A stretch of 22,658 nucleotides of DNA, from assembly GCA_964483325.1 (NCBI GenBank), contig CAZAAW010000035.1:1-22658 (forward strand). Reading direction: 5' to 3'. Source of the DNA: CAZAAW01 sp964483325 (GTDB taxonomy: Bacteria > Pseudomonadota > Alphaproteobacteria > Rhizobiales > Kaistiaceae). The notes under the pieces were generated by a model. It was not told the DNA's origin. It worked only from the letters and a program-made list of their open reading frames with translations, and did not search any database. Made by a program: the position numbers and the translations under genes. Positions 1-6,826 of this stretch are shown here, in pieces (the stretch's first letter is position 1; every line of letters starts with the position of its first letter).

Positions 1-40
1 CGCCGGCCGCGACAAGGGCGGCAGGCCGGTGCAGGATCAT
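1..40 (-). CDS. 5' end of an unidentified gene, probably a secreted or envelope protein (partial)
   Basis: Only the first 13 codons are present, reading MILHRPAALVAAG and running off the left edge. The start is supported by a GGAG ribosome-binding site (complement at 49-52) spaced 8 bases from the ATG. Directly upstream lies a strong palindrome (56-77), the usual place for an operator. A basic residue followed by an Ala/Leu-rich run would fit the start of a signal peptide, but this is too short to prove. If the palindrome is a Zur box, candidates would be a zinc-uptake binding protein or a TonB-dependent receptor; that is inference only. The product cannot be named from this window. Confidence 0.5.
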   Translation of the reverse strand, partial: MILHRPAALVAAG

Positions 41-55
41 TGGAAACACTCCATT

Positions 56-77
56 GTGTAATGTTATAACATCACAC
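56..77. promoter_or_regulatory. Zur-like palindromic operator
   Basis: The inverted arms GTGTAATGTTA (56-66) and TAACATCACAC (67-77) pair at 10 of 11 positions, with a perfect 12-base core ATGTTATAACAT at 61-72. It is strikingly AT-rich for this DNA and sits just upstream of the ribosome-binding site of the minus-strand gene at 1-40. Zur (zinc uptake regulator) boxes in Proteobacteria are built from ATGTTATA-type half sites, so Zur is the first guess. Another Fur-family or unrelated dimeric repressor is possible. It could also serve the plus-strand small gene at 223. Confidence 0.5.
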
Positions 78-222
78 ACGTAACCGCAGCGACAGCGGAA
101 GGCAAGGGCGGCGCCGTTCCGGCGCGCCGTTTTCTACCTTCCCGGCTCAAGCCGGCCTTTGCGGGGAACCGACCGGCAGGGTTCCCGGTTATCCGGGGAC
201 CGACAGCCGGCAGGGTGACAGC

Positions 223-348
223 GTGATCAGTCGGACAGGCATTCTTGTGGTTTCGACGGCGATCGTCGCCGTCTATCTCGGCGCCTCGATCGGCGCCTTC
301 GTCATCGGCCCGCTGCAACGCCTCGGCGGCCGCCTCCGCCGGCGCTGA
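223..348 (+). CDS. Small single-pass membrane protein (41 aa), hypothetical
   Basis: A GTG start at 223 is preceded by an AGGGTGA ribosome-binding site (212-218). The product starts MISRTGILVVSTAIVAVYLG and ends in the basic stretch RLGGRLRRR. Residues 7-30 form one uninterrupted hydrophobic segment, and the positively charged C-terminus suggests it stays on the cytoplasmic side. Codons in the hydrophobic part are strongly C/G-ending, like the surrounding genes. A family-A repeat follows it, and all other copies of that repeat lie between convergent gene ends, which indirectly supports a real gene here. I do not recognise a family. It could instead be a chance reading frame. Confidence 0.5.
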   Translation: MISRTGILVVSTAIVAVYLGASIGAFVIGPLQRLGGRLRRR

Positions 349-748
349 CGGGACCAACAGCGCGGCAGGCTGCTCCGGTCCGCCACCTTCCGGCGGCGCT
401 GGGCGGCTTGCACCGCCAATCCCGTTTCCGCGATGCGCCGGGCCATTCGCACGCCCATCTCCGCCCCACCGGCGTCATGGCCGGACTTGATCCGGCCATC
501 CACGCGAACACGGATGGCGCAGAACGGAATGCCGCCCGCGACGTGGCTTTGCCTGCACCGGCGGTGTTCGCATGGATGCCCGGGTCTTCGCCCGGGCATG
601 ACGCGGCTGAGGCAGGGGCGGTCAGAGTCTGAAGGGCGTAGCCGGGCCGCGCTGCGCCGGGCGGCTTGCATCGCCAGTCCCATTTCGGCGACGCCGGCTG
701 GCTGCCGGCACTGCCTCGCCGCCCCGCTGCGGCGTCGCAACCTGCTGG
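349..748. other. Gene-free interval between the 41-aa ORF and cysNC
   Basis: This interval holds one family-A double-hairpin repeat (446-604). A 36-base direct repeat flanks it, with copies at 401-436 and 659-694 differing at 5 positions. A short GC hairpin (CGCCGC/GCGGCG, 717-734) lies just past the cysNC stop. No coding region could be supported; the long frames crossing it are shadows or repeat-derived. Confidence 0.6.
446..604. repeat. Family-A double-hairpin intergenic repeat, copy 1
   Basis: A leader starting TTCGCAC (446) runs into GCGTCATG (472-479). Hairpin 1 follows (GGCCGGA 479-485 / TCCGGCC 491-497), then the arm CATCCACGCGAACAC (497-511) and a 52-base centre. The complementary arm GTGTTCGCATGGATG (564-578) leads into hairpin 2 (GCCCGGG 578-584 / CCCGGGC 591-597) and CATGACGC (597-604). 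The whole can fold as a large stem carrying two small hairpins. Related copies are at 6576 and 18880. It lies between convergent gene ends and may act as a bidirectional terminator (inference). Confidence 0.85.
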
Positions 749-2671
749 CTACCGCCGGCGCACCAGGCCGCGCCGGATCAGCTCGGCGACCACCTTGTCG
801 GCGAGGCCTTCGGGAGTGTCGCCGGTGGTGTCGAGGTAAATGTCCGGCGTCTCCGGGGCCTCGTAGGGCGAGTCGATGCCGGTGAAGTTCTTGATCGCCC
901 CCTCGCGGGCCTTGCGGTAGAGGCCCTTCGGGTCGCGGCTTTCGGCGACTTCCAGCGGCGCGTCGACATGGATCTCGAGGAACTCGCCGTCGGCCACCAG
1001 GTCGCGCGCCATCTGCCGCTCGGAGCGGAAGGGCGAGATGAACGACACCAGCACGATCAGCCCGGCATCGACGAACAGCTTCGCCGTCTCGCCGACGCGG
1101 CGGATGTTCTCGACGCGGTCGGCGTCGGTGAAGCCGAGGTCGCGGTTGAGGCCGTGGCGGACATTGTCGCCGTCGAGCATGTAGGTATGGGCGCCCATCA
1201 GGTGGAGCTTCTTCTCCACAAGGTTGGCGATCGTCGACTTGCCGGCGCCGGAGAGGCCGGTGAACCACAGCACCGCCGGCTTCTGGCCCTTGGCGTCGGC
1301 GCGGGCGTCCTTGTCGACCGACAGCGCCTGCCAGTGGATGTTGGTGGCGCGCCGGAGGCCGAAGCGGATCATGCCGGCGGCGACAGTCGCATTGGAGAAG
1401 CGGTCGACCAGGATGAACGACCCGGTCGTGTGGTTCTCCTCGTAGGGATCGAAGGCGACCGGCTCGGCCAGCGACAGGTTGCAGAAGGCGATGTCGTTGA
1501 GCTGCAGCGTCTTGGCGGCGAGCTGGTTGAAGGTCTCGATGTCGACGCGGTGCTTGAGCTCGCTGATCGTCGCTCCGACCGTGCGCGTTGCCGTCTTGAG
1601 GAGATAGGAGCGGCCGGGCAGCATTTCTTCTGCCGCCATCCAGATGACATGCGCCGCGAGCTGGTCGGCGACCTGCGGCGCGGCGCTGCGCAGCACCAGC
1701 ATGTCGCCGCGCGACAGGTCGATTTCGTGGTCGAGGGTCAGCGTCACCGCGGCGCCGGCGCCGGCCTCGTCGAGGTCGCCGTCCATGGTGACGATGCGCG
1801 CCACATGCGCCTCGCGGCCGGTGGTCGCCGAGACCACCGCGTCGCCGGGGCGGATGGTGCCGCCGGCGATGGTGCCGGCATAGCCGCGGAAGGTAAGGTC
1901 CGGGCGGTTGACCCATTGCACCGGGAAGCGGAAGGGCGAGGTCTGCGACGGATCGGCGATCGCGACCGTCTCCAGATGCTGCAGCAGCGTCGGGCCGCCA
2001 TACCAGGGCATGTTCGGCCCGGCGGCGATGACATTGTCGCCGAAGCGCGCCGACAGCGGGATCGGCACGATCGTCTCGAAGCCGAACTCGGCGGCGAAGG
2101 CGCGGAAATCGGCGACGATGGCGTCGAAGCGCGCCTTGTCGAAGCCGATCAGGTCGATCTTGTTGATCGCCAGCACGACATGCCGGATGCCGAGCAGCGA
2201 CACGATATAGGCGTGCCGCCGCGTCTGGGTGAGGATGCCGTTGCGGGCGTCGATCAGCAGCACCGCGAGGTCGGCGGTCGAGGCGCCGGTCGCCATGTTG
2301 CGCGTGTACTGCTCGTGGCCAGGGGTATCGGCGACGATGAAGCGGCGCCGGTCGGTGGCGAAGAAGCGGTAGGCGACGTCGATGGTGATGCCCTGCTCGC
2401 GCTCCGCTTCCAGGCCGTCGACGAGGAGGGCGAAGTCCATGTCGTCGCCGACGGTGCCGTAGCGGCGCGAGTCCTTCTCCAGCTGCGCCAGCTGGTCCTC
2501 GAACAGGCGCTTGGTGTCGTAGAGCAGCCGGCCGATCAGCGTCGACTTGCCGTCGTCGACGCTGCCGCAGGTGAGGAAGCGGAGGAGGCTCTTGTCCTCG
2601 TGCTCGGCGAGGAAGGCGGCGAAGGCCGGGTCGACGCTGGCGTCGGCTGCGTCGGGATTGCGCGCATCCAT
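749..2671 (-). CDS. cysNC: Bifunctional sulfate adenylyltransferase subunit 1 / adenylylsulfate kinase (CysNC fusion)
   Basis: A 640-residue fusion protein of sulfate activation. The N-terminal half (about 1-450) is the CysN GTPase that powers ATP sulfurylase, with P-loop GSVDDGKST (36-44), switch motif DTPGHEQY (115-122) and NKID (170-173). The C-terminal part (about 465-640) is APS kinase (CysC), which phosphorylates APS to PAPS, with P-loop GLSGAGKST (472-480) and LDGDNVRHGL (499-508). The start MDARNPDA was chosen because it lies one base past the cysD stop and has a GAGGGA ribosome-binding site inside the end of cysD. The frame stays open 17 codons further upstream, but that would overlap cysD. 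Fused CysNC is common in Alphaproteobacteria. It works as a complex with CysD in the cytoplasm. Confidence 0.96.
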   Translation of the reverse strand: MDARNPDAADASVDPAFAAFLAEHEDKSLLRFLTCGSVDDGKSTLIGRLLYDTKRLFEDQLAQLEKDSRRYGTVGDDMDFALLVDGLEAEREQGITIDVAYRFFATDRRRFIVADTPGHEQYTRNMATGASTADLAVLLIDARNGILTQTRRHAYIVSLLGIRHVVLAINKIDLIGFDKARFDAIVADFRAFAAEFGFETIVPIPLSARFGDNVIAAGPNMPWYGGPTLLQHLETVAIADPSQTSPFRFPVQWVNRPDLTFRGYAGTIAGGTIRPGDAVVSATTGREAHVARIVTMDGDLDEAGAGAAVTLTLDHEIDLSRGDMLVLRSAAPQVADQLAAHVIWMAAEEMLPGRSYLLKTATRTVGATISELKHRVDIETFNQLAAKTLQLNDIAFCNLSLAEPVAFDPYEENHTTGSFILVDRFSNATVAAGMIRFGLRRATNIHWQALSVDKDARADAKGQKPAVLWFTGLSGAGKSTIANLVEKKLHLMGAHTYMLDGDNVRHGLNRDLGFTDADRVENIRRVGETAKLFVDAGLIVLVSFISPFRSERQMARDLVADGEFLEIHVDAPLEVAESRDPKGLYRKAREGAIKNFTGIDSPYEAPETPDIYLDTTGDTPEGLADKVVAELIRRGLVRRR

Positions 2672-2672
2672 C

Positions 2673-3578
2673 CTAGAAATATCCCTCGCGCTTCTTCTTC
2701 TCCATCGAACCGGCCTCGTCATGGTCGATGAGGCGGCCCTGCCGCTCGGAGGTGCGGGCGACGAACATCTCGCCGACGATCGCCGGCAGCGTGTCGGCGG
2801 TGGATTCGATGGCGGCGGTGAGCGGGTAGCAGCCGAGCGTGCGGAAGCGCACCTTCTTCAGCTGCGGCACCTCGCCGGGGGCCAGCGGAATGCGGTCATC
2901 GTCGACCATGATCAGCTGGCCGCCGCGCTCCACCACCGGCCGCTCGGCGGCGTAGTAGAGCGGCACGATCGGGATTTCTTCGGCGAGGATGTACTGCCAG
3001 ATGTCGAGCTCGGTCCAGTTGGACAGCGGGAAGACGCGGATCGACTCGCCCGGCTTGACGCGCGTGTTGTAGAGCGACCACAGCTCCGGCCGCTGGTTCT
3101 TCGGGTCCCAGGCATGCGTGGCGGTGCGGAAGGAGAAGATGCGCTCCTTGGCGCGGCTCTTCTCCTCGTCGCGGCGGGCGCCGCCGAAGGCGACGTCGTA
3201 GCCGCCGGCGGTCAGCGCCTGCTTCAGCGCGTCGGTCTTCATCACCTGGGTGTAGAAGGACGAGCCGTGGTCGAACGGGTTGATGTTGTCGGCCTTGCCC
3301 TGCTGGTTGGTATGGGCGATCAGCTCCAGCCCGAGCCGCTTCACCGTGTCGTCGCGGAAGCGGATCATCTCCTTGAACTTCCACGTCGTATCGACATGCA
3401 GCAGCGGGAAGGGCGGCTTCGCCGGATAGAACGCCTTCAGCGCCAGATGCAGCATCACCGACGAATCCTTGCCGATGGAATAGAGCATCACCGGCTTGGT
3501 GGCGGTGGCGGCCACCTCGCGCATGATGAAGATCGCCTCCGCTTCGAGGCGCTTCAGATGGGAGAGGGGAGCGTTCAT
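2673..3578 (-). CDS. cysD: Sulfate adenylyltransferase subunit 2 (CysD)
   Basis: A 301-residue catalytic subunit of ATP sulfurylase, which makes APS and pyrophosphate from ATP and sulfate together with CysN. The PP-loop SIGKDSS is at residues 34-40. Family hallmarks include HVDTTWKFKEM, ARRDEEKSRAKER and the C-terminal GRLIDHDEAGSMEKKKREGYF region, which is typical of full-length CysD. Length matches the family. A ribosome-binding AGGA precedes the ATG by about 9 bases. It is the first gene of a cysD-cysNC pair with a one-base gap, so translation is probably coupled. No cysH, cysG or sulfite reductase gene lies in the window, so it cannot be told whether PAPS feeds sulfate assimilation or only sulfonation. 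Confidence 0.97.
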   Translation of the reverse strand: MNAPLSHLKRLEAEAIFIMREVAATATKPVMLYSIGKDSSVMLHLALKAFYPAKPPFPLLHVDTTWKFKEMIRFRDDTVKRLGLELIAHTNQQGKADNINPFDHGSSFYTQVMKTDALKQALTAGGYDVAFGGARRDEEKSRAKERIFSFRTATHAWDPKNQRPELWSLYNTRVKPGESIRVFPLSNWTELDIWQYILAEEIPIVPLYYAAERPVVERGGQLIMVDDDRIPLAPGEVPQLKKVRFRTLGCYPLTAAIESTADTLPAIVGEMFVARTSERQGRLIDHDEAGSMEKKKREGYF

Positions 3579-3605
3579 GGCAGTCCGTCCTGTCGGCTGG
3601 CCGGG

Positions 3606-3634
3606 AAACTAGGCCCGCCGCCCCAAGGCCTCAA
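3606..3634 (-). promoter_or_regulatory. Candidate housekeeping promoter for cysD-cysNC
   Basis: Reading the minus strand, TTGAGG (complement of 3629-3634) and TAGTTT (complement of 3606-3611) are separated by exactly 17 bases and lie 28-56 bases upstream of the cysD ATG. The match to TTGACA/TATAAT is moderate. No sulfur-responsive operator was recognised. Confidence 0.4.
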
Positions 3635-3768
3635 GCAGAGACTGACCCGAAATCGCCCCGCCGGCATCCCCGCCGTCGCGCCGCAGGCCCCGGCGGCGGA
3701 AAGGCTTTTCACCTGGGGGTGTGGGGCGGCGGCACGGAAACGGATGGCGCCGGCCGCCCAGCGGCGCT

Positions 3769-3922
3769 CCCCACCCGTCACGCGCCTATCGGCGCGCGCC
3801 ACCCTCCCCGTTCCGGTGAGGGATGCGTGCGCGCTTCCCGATGTGGTGCCCTCCCAGAAAGAGGCGCCCATCCCTCACCGGAACGGGGAGGGTGGCCCCG
3901 GCGCAGCCGGGGTCGGGTGGGG
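3769..3922. repeat. Family-B nested inverted repeat, copy B1
   Basis: The outer arms are CCCCACCCG (3769-3777) and CGGGTGGGG (3914-3922). Nested inside are CCACCCTCCCCG/CGGGGAGGGTGG and TGAGGGATG/CATCCCTCA. Between outer and middle arms sit small hairpins: a CGCGCC-TATC-GGCGCG type on the left and a GGCCCCGG-CGCAG-CCGGGGTC type on the right. The orientation of its end modules is opposite to copies B3-B6. Confidence 0.85.
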
Positions 3923-3961
3923 ACCCACGCCGGGCGTTTCCAGCCTCCGTCGCGGCAGGCC

Positions 3962-4783
3962 TCAGCCGAACGGCTCCACCCCGGCGGTCGCCACGAACCA
4001 CGGATTGAGATAGGCCGCCGCGCCCTGGCGGCCCGGCAGCGGGCCGTAGGGCAGGGGCGTCCCCTCCATCGTCATGACGCGGCCGCCGGCGGCGCGCAGG
4101 ATGGCGTCGCCTGCCGCCGTGTCCCACTGGCAGGTCGGGCCGAGGCGCGGATAGAGGTCGGCGCCGCCTTCGGCGAGGACGCAGAATTTCAGCGACGAGC
4201 CGGCGGCGACGACCGCGCTGCCGGGGAAGCGGGCGATGAAGGCGTCGGTCTCCGGCGTCCGGTGTGAGCGGCTGGCGACGATGCCGAGCGTCGGCGGCGG
4301 CGTGCGGACGCGGATCGGCGTCAGTCGGTCGGGCGCGTCGCCGGCCAGCGCATGATCGCCGCAGCCGACCCACAGGCGCCCGCTCGCCGGCGCATGGACG
4401 ATACCGCCGACCGGCACGCCGCGGCGCACCAGTCCGACATTGACGGTGAAATCCGGCCCGCCGCGCACGAAATCCTTGGTGCCGTCGAGCGCGTCGACGA
4501 GCAGGAAGCAATCGCCGACCTCCGGGATTTCCCCGGCCGCCACCGCCTCCTCGGCGACCACCGGCACGCCAGGGGCCAGCTGGCGCAGGGCGCCGTGCAG
4601 GATCGCCTCGGCGCGGCGGTCGGCCTCCGTCACCGGCGAGGCGTCGGCCTTGGTCTCGACGGCAAAGCCGGCGGCGCGCACGGCCATGATCGCCCGGCCG
4701 GCCTCGATCATCGCCGGCAGCAGCCCGGCCACCAGGGCGCCGTCGTCGGAAGCGGAGAAGATGTTCAGCATGGCGCGGTTCAT
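3962..4783 (-). CDS. cysQ: 3'(2'),5'-bisphosphate nucleotidase CysQ
   Basis: A 273-residue member of the inositol monophosphatase-like, Mg-dependent and lithium-sensitive phosphatases. It hydrolyses 3'-phosphoadenosine 5'-phosphate (PAP) to AMP, removing the inhibitory by-product of PAPS use. Metal-binding motifs are VVAEEAV (75-81), DALDGTKDF (97-105) and WDTAAGD (220-226). The start MNRAMLNIFS was chosen because the upstream extension is arginine-rich, unlike the family, and runs into the repeat region. MLNIFS four codons later is an alternative. Neither has a strong ribosome-binding site. The gene lies 383 bases upstream of cysD on the same strand, consistent with a shared role in sulfate activation. 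An inositol phosphatase activity is less likely given the neighbours. Confidence 0.9.
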   Translation of the reverse strand: MNRAMLNIFSASDDGALVAGLLPAMIEAGRAIMAVRAAGFAVETKADASPVTEADRRAEAILHGALRQLAPGVPVVAEEAVAAGEIPEVGDCFLLVDALDGTKDFVRGGPDFTVNVGLVRRGVPVGGIVHAPASGRLWVGCGDHALAGDAPDRLTPIRVRTPPPTLGIVASRSHRTPETDAFIARFPGSAVVAAGSSLKFCVLAEGGADLYPRLGPTCQWDTAAGDAILRAAGGRVMTMEGTPLPYGPLPGRQGAAAYLNPWFVATAGVEPFG

Positions 4784-4864
4784 AAAGGATCGCCGCCGTG
4801 GTGCAAGACGGCAGCGCCGCGCCGCGTCCTGCCGCATCGTCGACGGATCACCGGCACCGGCGCT

Positions 4865-5021
4865 CCCCACCCGTCGCCGCTGCGCGGCGCCACCCTCCCC
4901 GCAAGCGGTGAGGGATGGGCGCGGGCTTTCCGATGGAGTGCGGATCCGAAAAGAAGAGGCTCCTATCCCTCACCGCTTGCGGGGAGGGTGGCGCGCGCCG
5001 ATAGGCGCGTGACGGGTGGGG
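4865..5021. repeat. Family-B nested inverted repeat, copy B2
   Basis: The outer arms are CCCCACCCG (4865-4873) and CGGGTGGGG (5013-5021), with the same nested inner arms as B1 (CCACCCTCCCCG and CGGGGAGGGTGG). The right internal hairpin, around 4990-5012, is the exact reverse complement of the left hairpin module of B1, showing that modules are exchanged between copies. It fills the gap between the reductase gene (ends 5062) and the cysQ start. Confidence 0.85.
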
Positions 5022-5061
5022 AGCGCCGCCGGGCAGTTCCGGCCAGCGCCCCCGCAGCAGG

Positions 5062-5991
5062 TCACGCCGTCAGCACGATCTTGCCGTGCGAGCCGCTTTC
5101 CTCCGCTGCCGCCTGGGCGGCGCCGGCTTCGGCGAGGGGGAAGGTGCGGGCGACCGGCAGTTCGAATTCGCCGCGCCCATAGCGCTCCACCAGGGTGCGC
5201 AGCGCCGCCGCGTCGACCTTGACGCCGACAATCCGGAGGATGATGCCGCTGTGCTCGGGCGGCGGCTGCGACGGCTGGTTGAGGGCGACGAAGGTGCCGC
5301 CGCGCCGCACATGATCCTTCAGCAGCGCATCGCCGACCGGCCCGCTCACCGTGTCGACGACGGCGTCGAAGGTGAGGCCCTTGAGGGCGTCCGGCGCGTC
5401 GAGCGCCACGACGCCGGTAAGGCCCTTGAGTTCGGCCTCGGCCTCTTGCGCCTGCGCGGCGCGGACGCCGGCATAGACGGCGGCGCCGGCCTTGACGGCC
5501 CATTGCACCACGAGGCGGCCGATGCTGCCGAGGGCGCCGGAGACAAGCACCGTCTGGCCGGGCTGCGGCGCCAGCGCCTCGAAGGCGAGATGCGCCGTCA
5601 GGGCGACCATCGGCAGCGCCGCGCCGGCCTCGAAGGAGAGGCTGTCGGGCAGGCGCACGACGTCGGCGGCGGGAAGGGCGATCTTCTCGGCATAGCCGCC
5701 GCCGACCGGTACCGGCGTCATCGCCAGAACGCGGTCGCCGGGCTTGAGATCGGTCGCGGCATCCGCCGCGACGCTTTCGACGATGCCGGCAATGTCGTTG
5801 CCGAGGGACATCGGCAGGGCGAGCGGGATGTAGTCCTTGAAGGCGCCGCTGCGCAGCTTGTAGTCGACCGGGTTGATGCCCGCCGCCTTCACCCGCACCA
5901 CCACCTGGCCGGGGCCGGCCACCGGATCCGGCACGTCCTCGTAGCGGAAATTCTCGACGCCACCATAGTCCTGCAACCGGGCCGCTTTCAT
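5062..5991 (-). CDS. Zinc-free medium-chain NADPH-dependent reductase (quinone oxidoreductase-like)
   Basis: A 309-residue MDR-superfamily protein. The GroES-like N-terminal domain (about 1-115) has the family signature GPGQVVVRVKAAGINPVDYKLRSG. The Rossmann domain has the cofactor loop VSGALGSIGR (150-159). No cysteine ligands for structural zinc are seen, fitting the quinone oxidoreductase/crotonyl reductase-like branch, which reduces quinones or enones with NADPH in the cytoplasm. The start MKAARLQDYGG has a ribosome-binding site (AGGTGAGG) 7 bases upstream; an upstream in-frame ATG would run through the operator region. It is divergent from a MarR gene across 98 bases carrying two matching palindromes, so it is probably repressed by that regulator and induced by an electrophile or phenolic. 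The exact substrate is unknown. Confidence 0.88.
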   Translation of the reverse strand: MKAARLQDYGGVENFRYEDVPDPVAGPGQVVVRVKAAGINPVDYKLRSGAFKDYIPLALPMSLGNDIAGIVESVAADAATDLKPGDRVLAMTPVPVGGGYAEKIALPAADVVRLPDSLSFEAGAALPMVALTAHLAFEALAPQPGQTVLVSGALGSIGRLVVQWAVKAGAAVYAGVRAAQAQEAEAELKGLTGVVALDAPDALKGLTFDAVVDTVSGPVGDALLKDHVRRGGTFVALNQPSQPPPEHSGIILRIVGVKVDAAALRTLVERYGRGEFELPVARTFPLAEAGAAQAAAEESGSHGKIVLTA

Positions 5992-6016
5992 GGTCTGCCT
6001 CACCTTTTCGTGACAT

Positions 6017-6032
6017 GCTTCGGATTCGAAGC
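6017..6032. promoter_or_regulatory. Palindromic operator 1 in the reductase/marR divergent region
   Basis: The 16-base sequence GCTTCGGATTCGAAGC is a palindrome with one central mismatch. It lies 26 bases upstream of the reductase ATG. A second, closely similar palindrome lies 35 bp away (centre to centre). MarR proteins bind such 16-20 bp palindromes as dimers. Confidence 0.65.
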
Positions 6033-6051
6033 GCTGTCGTGATCTAGGTCT

Positions 6052-6067
6052 GCTTCGAATTCGAAAC
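6052..6067. promoter_or_regulatory. Palindromic operator 2 in the reductase/marR divergent region
   Basis: GCTTCGAATTCGAAAC is palindromic with one outer mismatch and has the perfect core TTCGAATTCGAA at 6054-6065. It shares the consensus GCTTCGRATTCGAARC with operator 1 and lies 22 bases upstream of the marR start, where it would autoregulate the repressor gene. Confidence 0.65.
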
Positions 6068-6089
6068 AACCTCCGGAGCGGAGAAAAAC

Positions 6090-6530
6090 GTGCCGCTGAC
6101 GGCCGACGAAACCGCCGCCTATATGGCGCTCCTGGAAGGCAGCAGCCTCCTGTTCCAGGCGGTCGACCAGCATCTGCAGCGCGAGGCCGGCATCACCCAT
6201 GCGCAGTTCGAGATCCTGTCGCGCCTGGCGCTGCAGCCGGACGGCCTGCGCATGACCGACCTCGCCGCGCAGGTTCTGCTGTCGCGCAGCGGCCTCACCT
6301 ACCAGGCGGCGCAGATGGAGCGCCTCGGCCTCATCGAGCGCATCCGCAGCGACGCCGACGAGCGCTGCATCCTCGCCCGCGTCACGCCGGACGGCGCCGC
6401 CCTCTTCGAGCGCCTGCTGCCGGCGCATGTGACGCTGGTGCGCGAAAGCCTCTTCTCCCGCCTGAAGCCGGGCGAGGCGGAAACCGTCGCCGCAGCGCTG
6501 GCACGGGTGGCGGCGGGACTGCGGGGGTAG
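6090..6530 (+). CDS. MarR-family transcriptional regulator
   Basis: A 146-residue winged-helix repressor. Residues about 37-105 form the HTH and wing: HAQFEILSRLALQPDGLRMTDLAAQVLLSRSGLTYQAAQMERLGLIERIRSDADERCILARVTPDG contains the usual recognition helix (SRSGLTYQAAQMERLGLI) and the D-x-R wing (DADERC). Start is GTG with a GGAG-CGGAG ribosome-binding region 6-12 bases upstream. Length is standard. It is divergent from the MDR reductase, and the shared upstream region holds two 16-bp palindromes, so autoregulation and control of the reductase are likely. C123-type oxidation sensing is not evident; the single Cys lies in the wing (DERC). The ligand is unknown. Confidence 0.9.
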   Translation: MPLTADETAAYMALLEGSSLLFQAVDQHLQREAGITHAQFEILSRLALQPDGLRMTDLAAQVLLSRSGLTYQAAQMERLGLIERIRSDADERCILARVTPDGAALFERLLPAHVTLVRESLFSRLKPGEAETVAAALARVAAGLRG

Positions 6531-6575
6531 GGACGCCGGTGCGTCATGCCAGGCGTGGGGAGCGCCATCGGGAGG

Positions 6576-6735
6576 TTGGCACCGCATCCCCACCCCACCA
6601 GCGTCATGGCCGGACTTGATCCGGCCATCCACGCGAACACGGTTTTCGCCAGAAGAAACGCCGTCCGCGAGGCGACCTTGTTCTGCGTCGCCGGTGTTCG
6701 CGTGGATGCCCGGGTCTTCGCCCGGGCATCCACGC
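6576..6735. repeat. Family-A double-hairpin intergenic repeat, copy 2
   Basis: The copy has the same order of parts as copy 1: leader TTGGCAC (6576), GCGTCATG (6601), the GGCCGGA/TCCGGCC hairpin, arm CATCCACGCGAACAC (6626-6640), a 53-base centre, arm GTGTTCGCGTGGATG (6694-6708) and the GCCCGGG/CCCGGGC hairpin. It ends CATCCACGC instead of CATGACGC, so the outermost pairing is lost. It sits between the convergent marR and substrate-binding-protein genes. Confidence 0.85.
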
Positions 6736-6774
6736 AGCCGAGGCGTTGCGGGCGCCGATGAGACGCCGTTGCAG

Positions 6775-6821
6775 GAAGGCCGCCGCCAGCCCCTCCTTGC
6801 GGGGAGAGACCGGCGGCCTTC
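6775..6821 (-). terminator. Strong hairpin, probable terminator of the importer operon
   Basis: The perfect 11-base arms GAAGGCCGCCG (6775-6785) and CGGCGGCCTTC (6811-6821) enclose an inner CCCC/GGGG stem. The hairpin begins 5 bases past the stop codon of the substrate-binding-protein gene. It lacks a long U tract on the minus strand, so it may act as a 3' stabiliser or a U-poor terminator. Confidence 0.55.
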
Positions 6822-6826
6822 ATGCC

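Larger units (their letters stand above)
3579..3961. other. Intergenic region between cysQ and cysD
   Basis: This 383-base stretch contains a candidate cysD promoter (3606-3634) and a complete family-B palindromic repeat (3769-3922). No open frame here looks coding. The repeat separates cysQ from cysD, which are on the same strand, so they are probably transcribed separately. Confidence 0.6.

Noticed and set aside
64..357. 97-codon minus-strand frame near the left edge
   Set aside because: There is no ribosome-binding site, composition is low-complexity, and it overlaps the better-supported 41-residue plus-strand gene and the operator.
273..1916. 547-codon minus-strand frame overlapping cysNC and the downstream repeat
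   Set aside because: It is a shifted frame of cysNC with low-complexity Arg/Pro composition; it ends in translated family-A repeat.
968..2731. 587-codon plus-strand open frame opposite cysNC
   Set aside because: It is antisense to a clear CysNC protein, has no recognisable domain and is rich in Arg, Ala, Gly, Glu and Asp, as expected for a mirror frame in GC-rich coding DNA.
3579..3768. Possible sulfur riboswitch upstream of cysD
   Set aside because: No recognisable SAM or related aptamer core was found; the region is GC-rich linker plus a candidate promoter.
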